Shown: positions 34,242 through 43,198, counted from the stretch's first letter. The stretch is DNA of 64,000 bases from Luteibacter yeojuensis (GCF_000964085.1 NZ_JZRB01000014.1:182349-246348), one strand, 5' to 3'. Notes: generated from the letters alone by a model not told the origin. Program-made: numbers and translations.

Positions 34242-34702
34242 TGGACATGCTCCCCGACATCCCGCCAGCAAAGCAGGAGATGGTTTCCTGCGCACTCGGG
34301 GCCGCCCTGGCTTACGAGATCCCGGCCAATATCCTTCTTGGCGTCGCCGAGAAGGAAGCGGGCAAGCCAGGGCAGTGGGTGCGCAACGACAACGGGACGT
34401 ATGACGTCGGCCCGTTGCAGTTCAACACGGCCTACCTGCGCGATCTCGCCAGGTTCGGTATTTCCGCACGCCACGTGGCGGCGCCCGGCTGCTTTGCCTA
34501 CCGGCTCGCCGCGTGGCGCCTCCGGGGCCACATCCTGCGCGACCGCGGCGATATCTGGACGCGCGCAGCGAACTATCACTCGCGAACACCCCACTTGAAC
34601 GCCCGCTACCGCGCGGACCTGATCCGTCGCGCGGCCCGCTGGACCACGTGGCTGGACAGCCACTTCCCCACCCACGACGCCGTTGTGGGTGCGACACCTT
34701 AG
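34241..34702 (+). CDS. trbN: TrbN-like lytic transglycosylase
   Basis: A 153-residue lysozyme-fold protein. The catalytic Glu is in GVAEKEAGK (about residue 35), with the substrate motifs VGPLQFN and RAANYHSRTPHLNARYR further on. Such enzymes open the peptidoglycan so the T4SS can span the wall. No signal peptide is evident: the N-terminus MDMLPDIPPAKQEMVSCALG is only weakly hydrophobic, so export is unexplained. The gene overlaps trbL and closes the T4SS set. Name given by position after trbL and by fold. Confidence 0.82.
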   Translation: MDMLPDIPPAKQEMVSCALGAALAYEIPANILLGVAEKEAGKPGQWVRNDNGTYDVGPLQFNTAYLRDLARFGISARHVAAPGCFAYRLAAWRLRGHILRDRGDIWTRAANYHSRTPHLNARYRADLIRRAARWTTWLDSHFPTHDAVVGATP

Positions 34703-34715
34703 GAACGAGGAAACC

Positions 34716-35696
34716 ATGGCACGAACGAACCAAACCCATCGACGCTTGCTTGGCTATGCGGCAGCCGTCGTCGCTGCCTCCACGGCACCCGCCGCGTGGG
34801 CGGGCTGTAGCAGGGTCAACCTGGCCACGTACCAGATTGGCCAGACGAGCTACGTCGACGTCAGCGCTGACGATGAACCGGGCAAGCTACTGCGCACGGG
34901 CCAGGCAAATGGCGAAGGCAAGCTGTTGCTCACCTGCGACGCAGGCCCCGTCATGTTCCGTGGCCGGTGGGAGAACGATAGCCAGGACAGGCAGATTCCC
35001 CTCACTGTGGGCGGCCTCGACGCCGGCGTGGGCATTCGCCTGAATATGCAGGAAGACGGCCGCGGCGAAGATCGCCCGTTTCCCCATGAGTTCACGCGCG
35101 GCATGGCGGCGGGCGAGGAGGTCCGAAGCGATGCCGACACTGTCCGCTACGAAATCTATCGCACGGCTGGCCCCGTGCGGTTCGGCAAGATCGACATCGG
35201 CCGCATCGCCCAGTCCACCGTCGATCAAAAGGGCGGCGGCCTCGTGGTGTTCCGGTCGATGGATATCTTCAATCTCATCCTGCGGCGCCCTACGTGCAGC
35301 ATCGTGCCGGACGATCTTAACCAGACCGTCGTGCTGCCCGAGTACAACCTCAGCAATTTCGCAACACCAGAGCGAGCCACCCCGTGGGTGCCATTCGCCA
35401 TGCGTGTAGGTGCCTGCAGCGATCCTCTTGGCCTCATTGCCACGTTCCGCTTCGGCCTCGAGGGTGATGCCGAGCCTGGCCACCCCGAATGGTTCACCTT
35501 GAAGGGGCCGGTCAACGTGGCCCTGGAACTCGGTACCAAGGACAAGCGGACGATGGCACCGGGCAGGGAGGTATCGATGAACGCACTCGGTACCGGCGAG
35601 CGCTACGATTTCAATGTCCGCCTTCGTGAGACGCGCCCGACCGTCCAGGGCGGCACGTTCCAGCGCCCCGTCCGTGTCGAAGTGGAGTACCTCTAA
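34716..35696 (+). CDS. Putative two-domain fimbrial tip adhesin
   Basis: A 326-residue secreted protein; signal peptide LLGYAAAVVAASTAPAAWAG. Residues about 31-185 form an N-terminal domain with a Cys pair (AGCSRVN, LLTCDAG), as in lectin-like adhesin domains. Residues about 190-326 match a type 1 pilin domain: RRPTCSIVPDDL, the second Cys in RVGACSD, FRFGLEG, VNVALELGTK and a closing strand VRVEVEYL for chaperone binding. It lacks a donor strand of its own, as expected for a tip subunit. AGGAACGAGG precedes the ATG. The gene lies 13 bases after trbN, so the fimbrial operon it belongs to (19129-23109) is split from it by the trb genes. Family fit is by pattern; not confirmed by search. Confidence 0.7.
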   Translation: MARTNQTHRRLLGYAAAVVAASTAPAAWAGCSRVNLATYQIGQTSYVDVSADDEPGKLLRTGQANGEGKLLLTCDAGPVMFRGRWENDSQDRQIPLTVGGLDAGVGIRLNMQEDGRGEDRPFPHEFTRGMAAGEEVRSDADTVRYEIYRTAGPVRFGKIDIGRIAQSTVDQKGGGLVVFRSMDIFNLILRRPTCSIVPDDLNQTVVLPEYNLSNFATPERATPWVPFAMRVGACSDPLGLIATFRFGLEGDAEPGHPEWFTLKGPVNVALELGTKDKRTMAPGREVSMNALGTGERYDFNVRLRETRPTVQGGTFQRPVRVEVEYL

Positions 35697-35748
35697 CCCA
35701 CGCCGCGCTATCATCGGGGGCCCGTAGCACCCAAGAACGTGGCACCCC

Positions 35749-36294
35749 ATGCGCAATCCCCTCCAGGAACAGCTCCTCAAGGCCGGCCTCGTCAAGAAAG
35801 ACAAGGTGGCCAAGGTCGTGCGCGAGCAGGCGAAGCAGCGCCAGGGCAAGGCGCCTGCCGCGCCGGCCGAGGAGAAAATCGATACCCGCCAGCTGCAGGC
35901 CGAGCGGGCCGAGCGCGACCGCGCGCTCGCCGCGGAGCGCAACGCCGGGGCGAAGGCGAAGGAAATCCGTGCGCAGGTGCGCCAGATCGTCGAGGCCATG
36001 AAGGTGAAGCGCGACGGCGACGTGGCGTACCGGTTCAACGATGGCGAGCGCATCACCAGTATCCTGGTGAGCGATGCGCAGCGCGCCCAGCTTGCCGCGG
36101 GCACGTTGGCCATCGCCCGCCATGGCGAGGGGTTTGAACTCATCCCGCGGCTGGCGGCGGACAAGATCCACGCGCGCGCGCCCGATCTCATCGCCCTCGA
36201 CCATGGCCGCAAGGAAGGCGACCCGCCGCCGGCCGACGACGAGGACGACGATTTCTACAAGCAGTTCGTCGTCCCCGACGACCTCATGTGGTGA
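35749..36294 (+). CDS. DUF2058 family protein (YaiL-like)
   Basis: A 181-residue highly charged protein. It begins MRNPLQEQLLKAGLVKKDKV, the standard DUF2058 opening, then a Lys/Glu/Arg-rich coiled-coil region to about 85. A compact C-terminal part (VAYRFNDGERITSILVSDAQR, then GFELIPRLAADKI) ends in an acidic tail DDEDDDFYKQFVVPDDLMW. E. coli YaiL is annotated as a nucleoprotein/polynucleotide-associated protein; the function is unproven. It begins 52 bases after the adhesin and precedes an epimerase by ten bases. It marks the return to ordinary core genes. Confidence 0.85.
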   Translation: MRNPLQEQLLKAGLVKKDKVAKVVREQAKQRQGKAPAAPAEEKIDTRQLQAERAERDRALAAERNAGAKAKEIRAQVRQIVEAMKVKRDGDVAYRFNDGERITSILVSDAQRAQLAAGTLAIARHGEGFELIPRLAADKIHARAPDLIALDHGRKEGDPPPADDEDDDFYKQFVVPDDLMW

Positions 36295-36304
36295 TACCCG
36301 CGCC

Positions 36305-37291
36305 ATGACGATCCTGGTCACCGGCAGCGCGGGGCACCTCGGCGAGGCCCTGGTGCGGCGCCTGCGCGCCGATGGCCGCGACGTGCGCGGCATCGACATC
36401 AAGCCCTCGCCGTTCACCGACCACGTCGGCTCCATCAGCGACGAAGCCTTCGTGCGCGAGGCGATGCAGGGCGCCACGGGTGTCATCCACAGCGCCACGC
36501 TGCACAAGCCGCACGTGGCGACGCACAGCAAGCGGCAGTTCGTGGATACCAACGTGGCGGGCACCGTGGCACTGCTCGAGGCCGCGGTGGCCCAGCGGGT
36601 CAGGGCGTTCGTGTTCACCAGCACCACCAGCGCGTTCGGTGCGGCGCTGTCGCCCGCACCGGGCCAGCCCGCGGCATGGATCGACGAACACGTGGTGCCG
36701 GTGCCGAAGAACATCTACGGCGCCACCAAGATCGCCGCCGAGGGCATGTGCGAGCTGGTGGCGCGCAAGGATGGCCTGCCCGTGCTGGTGCTGCGCACGT
36801 CGCGGTTCTTCCCCGAGGACGACGACAACGCCGGCGTCAGGGCCGAGTACGGCACCGCCAACATGCAGGCGAACGAGCTGCTCTATCGCCGCGCGGACAT
36901 CGACGACATCGTCGAGGCCCACCTGTGCGCCTTGGCGAAGGCCCCGGCGCTAGGCTTCGGCCGTTACATCGTGTCGGCACCGCCACCATTCACGCGTGCC
37001 GACGTGGCGGCGCTGCGCACCGACGCCCCGGCCGTGGTCCGCAGGCTGTTCCCCGACGTGGATACCCTCTACGCGGCCCGCGGCTGGAAACTCCTGCCCT
37101 CGCTCGATCGGGTCTACGACAGCCACCGGGCGGTCCGCGACCTGGGCTGGCAACCGAAGCGCGATTTCGCCCACGTGCTCGATTGCCTCCGCCGCGGGGA
37201 AGAATTCCGCAGCCCCATGGCACTGGCGATCGGCAAGAAGGGGTACCACGACGAGGTGTTCGCCGACGGCCCGTACCCGGTCACGCCTTGA
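36305..37291 (+). CDS. NAD-dependent epimerase/dehydratase (extended SDR)
   Basis: A 328-residue extended short-chain dehydrogenase. It has the Rossmann motif TGSAGHLG at residues 6-13, an acidic residue in GIDIKPSP, the VFTSTTSAFG strand and the catalytic YGATKIAAE (Tyr-x-x-x-Lys). The C-terminal half binds a sugar nucleotide or similar substrate (for example RTSRFFPEDDDN). Which substrate is not clear. ATG 36305 fits the family start. The stop lies inside the convergent methyltransferase gene by 11 bases. Confidence 0.87.
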   Translation: MTILVTGSAGHLGEALVRRLRADGRDVRGIDIKPSPFTDHVGSISDEAFVREAMQGATGVIHSATLHKPHVATHSKRQFVDTNVAGTVALLEAAVAQRVRAFVFTSTTSAFGAALSPAPGQPAAWIDEHVVPVPKNIYGATKIAAEGMCELVARKDGLPVLVLRTSRFFPEDDDNAGVRAEYGTANMQANELLYRRADIDDIVEAHLCALAKAPALGFGRYIVSAPPPFTRADVAALRTDAPAVVRRLFPDVDTLYAARGWKLLPSLDRVYDSHRAVRDLGWQPKRDFAHVLDCLRRGEEFRSPMALAIGKKGYHDEVFADGPYPVTP

Positions 37292-37907
37292 GGGCAGCAG
37301 CCATCTTCCGCTCGTGGCGCAGCAGCCAGTCCTTCCGCCACAGCCCGCCGCCGTAGCCCGTGAGTGAGCCGTCCGCCCCGATCACCCGGTGGCAGGGGAT
37401 GACGATGGCCAGCTGGTTGGCGCCGTTGGCCCGGGCCACGGCGCGGACCGCGGTGTGGCGGCCTGCCTGGGCGGCGATTTCGGCGTAGCTGCGCGTCGTT
37501 CCCGGCACGATGGTAACCAGTTCGTCCCACACGGCCTTGGTGAACACCGAGCCGTGGAAGGCCAGCGGGGTCTCGAACACGGCGCGGCGCCCGGCGAAAT
37601 ACTCGCCCAGCTCTGCCTCGATCCGGTCGATGACGGGCGTGCGGCCGAAGGTGATGGCCGAGCGGGTGGCTTCGCGCAACTTTTTCAGTTCGTTGGGCAG
37701 GGCCGCGCGGTCGAAGAACTCGAGGAGATGCAGGGCGTGGTCGTCGGCTACGGCCAGCATTTCGCCGATGGGCGAGGCGAGCCAGGCGGCCTTGAGCAGC
37801 TGGCGGTCGCGCAGGTGGGCGGGGCTGTCGCCCAGCAGGCGCACCACGGCCTCGCGCGCGAGCAGGGCGCGGTAAAGGGTGTCGTGGTCGGGCAGGTCAA
37901 AAAGCAT
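37281..37907 (-). CDS. ogt: O6-methylguanine-DNA methyltransferase
   Basis: A 208-residue suicide repair enzyme. The ribonuclease-like N-terminal domain (WLASPIGEMLAVADDHALHLLEF) is followed by the DNA-binding domain with VPGTTRSYAEIAAQAG and the active-site PCHRVIGADGSLTGYGGG. Cys in PCHRV accepts the alkyl group. The length suits an Ogt type rather than full Ada, which has an extra N-terminal regulatory domain. It overlaps the convergent epimerase gene by 11 bases. Confidence 0.92.
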   Translation of the reverse strand: MLFDLPDHDTLYRALLAREAVVRLLGDSPAHLRDRQLLKAAWLASPIGEMLAVADDHALHLLEFFDRAALPNELKKLREATRSAITFGRTPVIDRIEAELGEYFAGRRAVFETPLAFHGSVFTKAVWDELVTIVPGTTRSYAEIAAQAGRHTAVRAVARANGANQLAIVIPCHRVIGADGSLTGYGGGLWRKDWLLRHERKMAAALKA

Positions 37908-37958
37908 GGGGGCTAGGTTACCCCGGCCCCCATGCCCATGCCGCCGGGTTTCGGGCGC

Positions 37959-39311
37959 TTATTGCGCCGGCTTGGCCCGGGGGGCCTCCAGCGAGCGGTT
38001 GATGCGCAGGGCCAGCAGCGTGCAGACGACGCCCGAGAGCAGGTAGGCGCTGACCGCCACCAGGCCGAACCGCTGGGACAGGCCCAGCGCCACCAGCGGG
38101 GCGAAGGCCGCGCCGACCAGCCAGGCGAAGTCGGTGGTGAGGGCGGCGCCGGTGTAGCGGAAGCGCTTCTCGAAGTTGGCGGTGACCGTGCCGGCCGCCT
38201 GGCCGTACGAAAGGCCGAGCAGGGCGAAGCCCAGCACCAGGAAGGCATCCTGGGCGAAGCGGCCGCCGTTGAGCAGGAACGGGGTGGCGATGGCGAACAG
38301 GCCGATGAGGACGGCCATGGTGCCCAGCGTGTTGCGGCGGCCGATGCGGTCGGCGATGACGCCGGAGGCCACTGTGGCCAGGATGGCCACCAGGGCGCCA
38401 ATAATCTGCACGATCAAGACGTTGTTGATGTCCTGCGAGCGCGAGATGGCGATCCAGCTGAGCGGGAACACCGTAACCAGGTGGAACAGGGCGTAGCTGG
38501 CCAGGGCCGCGAAGGCGCCGATAAAGAGGTTGTAACCCTGGGCGTGCACCATCTCGAGCGTGCCGATGGGCTCGAGCAGGGATTCCTCCAGGGCCTGGGT
38601 GTATTCCTCGGTGACGACCAGGCGCAGGCGGGCGAACAGCGCCACCACGTTGATGGCAAATGCCACGAAGAACGGGTAGCGCCAGCCCCAGTCGAGGAAA
38701 TCCTCGCGGGAGAGCTGGGTGTTGAGGAACAGGAACAGCGAGCCGGCGATGAGGAAGCCAATGGGCGCGCCCAGCTGGCCCAGCATGGCGAACCAGCCGC
38801 GGCGGTTCTTCGGGGCGTTGAGGGCGAGCAGGGAGGGCAGGCCATCCCACGAGCCGCCCAGCGCAATGCCCTGCAAGAACCGCAGCAGGCCCAGGATCAC
38901 GATGACCCCGTACCCACCGGATTTATTCACCGGCAGGAAGGCGATGCACACCGTGGCCGTGCCCAGCAGGAACAGCGAGGCCGTCAGCTTGGTGCTGCGG
39001 CCGAAATTCCGCTGAATGGCCATGAAGATGGTGGTGCCGAACGGGCGGGCGATGAAGGCGAACGAGAAGATGGTGAAGGCCAGCAGGATGCCGTCGAGCT
39101 GGTTCAGGAACGGGAAGAACACCGACGGGAAAACGAGGACGGAGGCGATGCCGTACGTGAAAAAGTCGAAGTATTCCGAGGCCCTGCCGATGACCACGCC
39201 CACGGCGATCTCATTGGGGGCCACGGGGGCGTGGCTGGCCTGGTGCTGCCGGCGGGCATCGTGTTCGGCGACGTCGGCGGCAGTGTGAGGGGCGTGTGAA
39301 ATGCTCGACAT
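37959..39311 (-). CDS. MFS transporter, metabolite:H+ symporter (MHS) type
   Basis: A 450-residue, 12-helix transporter. It has VGVVIGRASEYFDFFTYGIASVLVFP, the family-typical start of helix 1, IARPFGTTIFMAIQRNFGR as loop 2-3 motif, and LLRFLQGIALGGSWDG in helix 4. MHS transporters carry citrate, ketoglutarate, proline/betaine or shikimate; the substrate is not decidable here. ATG 39311 (MSSISHAP) is chosen because GGGAG lies eight bases before it; the frame is open to 39386. It is divergent from cyoA with a palindrome between. Confidence 0.87.
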   Translation of the reverse strand: MSSISHAPHTAADVAEHDARRQHQASHAPVAPNEIAVGVVIGRASEYFDFFTYGIASVLVFPSVFFPFLNQLDGILLAFTIFSFAFIARPFGTTIFMAIQRNFGRSTKLTASLFLLGTATVCIAFLPVNKSGGYGVIVILGLLRFLQGIALGGSWDGLPSLLALNAPKNRRGWFAMLGQLGAPIGFLIAGSLFLFLNTQLSREDFLDWGWRYPFFVAFAINVVALFARLRLVVTEEYTQALEESLLEPIGTLEMVHAQGYNLFIGAFAALASYALFHLVTVFPLSWIAISRSQDINNVLIVQIIGALVAILATVASGVIADRIGRRNTLGTMAVLIGLFAIATPFLLNGGRFAQDAFLVLGFALLGLSYGQAAGTVTANFEKRFRYTGAALTTDFAWLVGAAFAPLVALGLSQRFGLVAVSAYLLSGVVCTLLALRINRSLEAPRAKPAQ

Positions 39312-39375
39312 CAACCAACTCCCTTCCTGTGCTTTGGGTACAGCATACGCCCGGCGCGGGCGTCTGGCTTGGATC

Positions 39376-39398
39376 CCATGGGACAAAGTGTCCTATGG
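39376..39398. promoter_or_regulatory. Imperfect palindrome between MFS transporter and cyoA
   Basis: CCATGGGACA, 3-base spacer AAG, TGTCCTATGG: 9 of 10 arm positions pair. It lies 65 bases upstream of the MFS start and 53 upstream of cyoA, in the 139-base divergent gap. The GGACA/TGTCC core has the look of a dimeric regulator site. Its protein partner is unknown. Confidence 0.5.
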
Positions 39399-39450
39399 TC
39401 TCAGCGTGAATTTCAGCGTATTTTTTCGAGTCCCCACGGTTGCTCCCACC

Positions 39451-40527
39451 ATGCGAATGTCCATGAAGATGTTGCGCGGATTGCTGATCCCCGCCCTGGC
39501 CCTGCTTTTGTCAGGCTGCGACGCCGTCCTGTTCTCGCCATCCGGCGATATCGCCCGCCAGCAGCGGGACCTCATCTTCATCTCCGTGGTGCTGATGCTG
39601 ATCATCATCGTCCCGGTCATCTTCCTCATCCTGCTGTTCGCATGGAAGTACCGGGCGGGCAGCAAGGCCGCGGAGCAGGATTACGACCCGGACTGGAACC
39701 ACTCCACGGTGCTGGAGCTCATCGTCTGGTCGGCGCCCCTGCTGATCATCATCGCCCTGGGCGCCATCACCTGGACCAGCACCCACAAGCTGGACCCGTA
39801 CCGCCCGCTCGACCAGGTCGCCCAGAACCGGCCGGTGGCCGAGGGCGTGAAGCCCCTGGTGGTCGAGGTCGTGGCGCTGGACTGGAAATGGCTGTTCCTC
39901 TATCCGGAGCAGGGCATTGCCACGGTCAACGAGATGGCCGCCCCGGTCGACCGCCCCATCGAGTTCCGCATCACCGCCTCGAACGTCATGAACGCGTTCT
40001 TCGTCCCCAGCCTGGCCGGCATGATCTACGCCATGCCGGGCATGGAGACCAAGCTCAACGCCGTGATGAACAAAACCGGCGATTTCGAGGGCATTAGCGC
40101 CAACTACAGCGGCGCGGGCTTCTCCGATATGCGCTTCCGCTTCCACAGCCTCAGCGAGGGTGATTTCGACGCGTGGGTGGCCAAGGCCAAGGCCGAAGGC
40201 ACGGCCCTCAGCCGCGAGGATTACCTCAAGCTCGAGCAGCCCAGCGAGCGCGAGCCGGTGCACTACTACGGCAACGTGGCCGCGGGCCTGTATAACGCCA
40301 TCCTCAACCGTTGCGTCGAGTCCAACCGCATGTGCGCCAACGACATGATGGCGCTGGACAAGGCGGGCGGGCAGGGCATCGTGGGCACCTACAACGTGAC
40401 CTCGCTCGATGCCCCCACCCGTTCGCGCCTCGGCATCGCCGACGACGGCCGCCGCTACGTGGGTGCCCTGTGCGCCGCCCGCGGCGCCACCGGCGAAGCC
40501 ATGACGCCCGCCGGCCGCCCGCTCTAA
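39451..40527 (+). CDS. cyoA: Cytochrome bo3 quinol oxidase subunit II
   Basis: A 358-residue lipoprotein subunit. The signal ends in a lipobox LLLSGC; two membrane helices follow (LIFISVVLMLIIIVPVIFLILLF and LIVWSAPLLIIIALGAITW), then a cupredoxin-like periplasmic domain (VALDWKWLFLYPEQGIATVNE, FRITASNVMNAFFVPSLAGMIYAMPGMETKL). As in quinol oxidases there is no intact CuA ligand set. It is about 40 residues longer at the C-terminus than E. coli CyoA. ATG 39451 is the first that gives a signal peptide. First gene of cyoABCD. Confidence 0.93.
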   Translation: MRMSMKMLRGLLIPALALLLSGCDAVLFSPSGDIARQQRDLIFISVVLMLIIIVPVIFLILLFAWKYRAGSKAAEQDYDPDWNHSTVLELIVWSAPLLIIIALGAITWTSTHKLDPYRPLDQVAQNRPVAEGVKPLVVEVVALDWKWLFLYPEQGIATVNEMAAPVDRPIEFRITASNVMNAFFVPSLAGMIYAMPGMETKLNAVMNKTGDFEGISANYSGAGFSDMRFRFHSLSEGDFDAWVAKAKAEGTALSREDYLKLEQPSEREPVHYYGNVAAGLYNAILNRCVESNRMCANDMMALDKAGGQGIVGTYNVTSLDAPTRSRLGIADDGRRYVGALCAARGATGEAMTPAGRPL

Positions 40528-40566
40528 GCGGCCGCCCCCACCGATCCAAGCTTGCCGAGCCCGGTA

Positions 40567-42567
40567 ATGAATACGCCCGATCTAGCCAAACTGATCTTCG
40601 GACGCCTCTCCCTCGAGGCCATCCCGTACCACGAGCCGATCCTCCTCGCGACCTTCGCGGGCGTGGCCATCGGTGGCATCGCCCTGCTGGCGATCATCAC
40701 TAAGTACAAGCTGTGGGGCTACCTCTGGAAAGAGTGGTTCACCAGCATCGACCACAAGAAGATCGGCATCATGTACATGGTGCTCGGCATCGTCATGCTG
40801 CTGCGTGGCTTTGCCGACGCGCTCATGATGCGCGCCCAGCAGGCCATCGCCTTCAACGGCAACCCCGGCTTCCTGCCACCGCACCACTACGACCAGATCT
40901 TCACCGCCCACGGCGTGATCATGATCTTCTTCGTGGCCATGCCGCTGGTCACGGGCCTGATGAACTACGTGGTGCCGCTGCAGATCGGCGCGCGCGACGT
41001 GGCGTTCCCGTTCCTCAACAACTTCAGCTTCTGGATGACCGTGGCCGGTGGCCTGCTGGTCATGGCCTCGCTGTTCGTGGGTGAGTTCGCCCGTACCGGC
41101 TGGCTGGCGTACCCGCCGCTCTCGGGCCTGGCGCAGAGCCCCGACGTGGGTGTCGACTACTACATATGGTCGCTACAGGTGGCCGGCGTAGGCACCACCC
41201 TATCCGGCATCAACCTCATCGCCACCATCGTGAAGATGCGCGCGCCGGGCATGACCATGATGAAGATGCCCGTCTTCACCTGGACCTCGCTCTGCACCAA
41301 CGTGCTCATCGTCGCCGCGTTCCCGGTGCTCACGGCCGTGCTGGTGCTGCTGGCGCTCGACCGTTACGCCGGCACCAACTTCTTCACGAACGACTTTGGC
41401 GGCAACGCCATGATGTACGTGAACCTGATCTGGATCTGGGGCCACCCCGAGGTGTACATCCTCGTGCTGCCGGTGTTCGGCGTCTTCTCCGAGGTCGTCT
41501 CCACCTTCAGCCAGAAGCGCCTGTTCGGCTACGCCTCCATGGTCTACGCCACGGTCGTCATCACCGTGCTGTCGTACCTGGTGTGGCTGCACCACTTCTT
41601 CACCATGGGCTCGGGTGCCAGCGTCAACTCGTTCTTCGGCATCACCACGATGATCATCTCGATCCCGACGGGTGCGAAGATCTTCAACTGGCTGTTCACC
41701 ATGTACCGTGGCCGCATCCAGTTCGACGTGCCCATGCTGTGGACCGTGGGCTTCATGGTCACCTTCGTCATCGGTGGCATGACCGGCGTGATGCTCGCCG
41801 TGCCGCCGGCCGACTTCCTGCTGCACAACAGCCTGTTCCTCATCGCGCACTTCCATAACGTGATCATCGGCGGCGTGGTGTTTGGCCTGTTCGCCGGCAT
41901 CAACTACTGGTTCCCGAAGGCCTTCGGCTTCCGCCTCGACCCGTTCTGGGGCAAGTGCAGCTTCTGGTTCTGGCTGGTGGGCTTCTATGTCGCCTTCATG
42001 CCGCTCTACGTGCTGGGCTTCATGGGCGTTACCCGCCGCATGAACCACTTCGAGGATCCGTCGCTGCAGATCTGGTTCCAGATCGCCGCGGTGGGCGCTG
42101 GCCTTATCGCCCTGGGCATCGGCTCGTTCCTGGTGCAGATCTACGTCAGCATCAAGAACAAGGACAAGCTGCGCGACGTCACGGGCGACCCGTGGCACGG
42201 CCGCACGCTCGAGTGGGCCACCTCGTCGCCCCCGCCGGAATACAACTTCGCGTTCACCCCGGTCATCCACGAAGCGGATGCCTGGTGGGACATGAAGGAG
42301 CGCAACGCCACCCGCCGCACCGAGGGCTACCTGCCGATCCACATGCCGAAGAACACGGCCGCCGGCGTCATCATCGCCGGGTTCGCCTTCGTGTTCGGCT
42401 TCGCGATGATCTGGCACATGTTCCTGGTCGCCGGCCTGGCCTTCCTGGGCCTGCTGGTCAGCGCCATCACGCACACCTTCAACTACAAGCGCGATTACTA
42501 CATCCCCGCCGACGTGGTCGAACGTACCGAGACCGCCCGCACGGAAGAGCTTGCCGCCCATGTCTGA
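40567..42567 (+). CDS. cyoB: Cytochrome bo3 quinol oxidase subunit I
   Basis: A 666-residue heme-copper oxidase core. It carries the heme/CuB segments: [18 protein letters not shown], the [22 protein letters not shown] helix with the His-Tyr pair, WLHHFFTMG, and [19 protein letters not shown]. It oxidises ubiquinol, reduces oxygen to water and pumps protons. ATG 40567 is preferred to a TTG five codons upstream. The gene overlaps cyoC by eight bases. Confidence 0.95.
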   Translation: MNTPDLAKLIFGRLSLEAIPYHEPILLATFAGVAIGGIALLAIITKYKLWGYLWKEWFTSIDHKKIGIMYMVLGIVMLLRGFADALMMRAQQAIAFNGNPGFLPPHHYDQIFTAHGVIMIFFVAMPLVTGLMNYVVPLQIGARDVAFPFLNNFSFWMTVAGGLLVMASLFVGEFARTGWLAYPPLSGLAQSPDVGVDYYIWSLQVAGVGTTLSGINLIATIVKMRAPGMTMMKMPVFTWTSLCTNVLIVAAFPVLTAVLVLLALDRYAGTNFFTNDFGGNAMMYVNLIWIWGHPEVYILVLPVFGVFSEVVSTFSQKRLFGYASMVYATVVITVLSYLVWLHHFFTMGSGASVNSFFGITTMIISIPTGAKIFNWLFTMYRGRIQFDVPMLWTVGFMVTFVIGGMTGVMLAVPPADFLLHNSLFLIAHFHNVIIGGVVFGLFAGINYWFPKAFGFRLDPFWGKCSFWFWLVGFYVAFMPLYVLGFMGVTRRMNHFEDPSLQIWFQIAAVGAGLIALGIGSFLVQIYVSIKNKDKLRDVTGDPWHGRTLEWATSSPPPEYNFAFTPVIHEADAWWDMKERNATRRTEGYLPIHMPKNTAAGVIIAGFAFVFGFAMIWHMFLVAGLAFLGLLVSAITHTFNYKRDYYIPADVVERTETARTEELAAHV

Positions 42568-43198
42568 TATGCATGCCAACCCGTCCGCGGCCATCGCGGA
42601 GAATGAAACGCCGCAGTTCTGGATGACGAAAGACCACCATCCGGAAAACGGAACCCTGCTGGGGTTCTGGATCTACCTGATGAGCGACTGCCTCATCTTC
42701 GCCTGCCTGTTCGCCTGCTATGGCGTGCTGGGGCGTAACTACGCGGGCGGCCCCTCGGGTGCCGACCTGTTCGAACTGCCGCTGGTGGCGCTCAACACCG
42801 CCATGCTGCTGCTGTCTTCCATCACCTATGGCTTCGCCGTGCTGGAGATGCAGAAGAACCGCCGCGGCACCATGATGGCGTGGCTCATCATCACCGGCAT
42901 GTTCGGCGCCGCGTTCCTTGGCATCGAGCTGTACGAGTTCGCCCACCTCATCCACGAGGGCGCGGGCCCGCAGCGCAGCGCGTTCCTGTCGTCGTTCTTC
43001 ACCCTGGTCGGCACCCACGGCCTGCACGTCACCTTCGGTATCGTGTGGCTCATCACGCTGCTGTTCCAGGTGGGCAAGCATGGCCTCACCGGTGCCAACA
43101 AGCGCCGCATCATGTGCCTGTCGATGTTCTGGCACTTCCTCGACGTGGTCTGGATCGGCGTCTTTACCTTCGTTTACCTGATGGGAGTGCTGCCGTGA
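42560..43198 (+). CDS. cyoC: Cytochrome bo3 quinol oxidase subunit III
   Basis: A 212-residue, five-helix subunit. It begins [18 protein letters not shown] and continues with [61 protein letters not shown] and the closing [20 protein letters not shown], all typical of the family. It supports assembly and proton uptake of the oxidase. ATG 42560 overlaps the cyoB stop; the gene overlaps cyoD by four bases. Confidence 0.94.
   Translation: MSDMHANPSAAIAENETPQFWMTKDHHPENGTLLGFWIYLMSDCLIFACLFACYGVLGRNYAGGPSGADLFELPLVALNTAMLLLSSITYGFAVLEMQKNRRGTMMAWLIITGMFGAAFLGIELYEFAHLIHEGAGPQRSAFLSSFFTLVGTHGLHVTFGIVWLITLLFQVGKHGLTGANKRRIMCLSMFWHFLDVVWIGVFTFVYLMGVLP

Noticed and set aside
23186..34702. Xanthomonadales bacteria-killing X-T4SS
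   Set aside because: Those systems are VirB-type with VirD4 and linked effector/immunity pairs. The genes here follow TrbB-N order with a TrbE-type ATPase and TrbJ, and no effector-immunity pairs are seen.
34716..35696. Lipoprotein signal in the adhesin (AWAGC)
   Set aside because: Position -3 is Trp rather than Leu, Val or Ile, so cleavage by the ordinary signal peptidase is more likely; the Cys fits a domain disulfide.
37920..37985. Terminator at the end of the MHS transporter gene
   Set aside because: GGCGC-AATAA-GCGCC around the stop codon is a short hairpin with no T-tract on the transcript.
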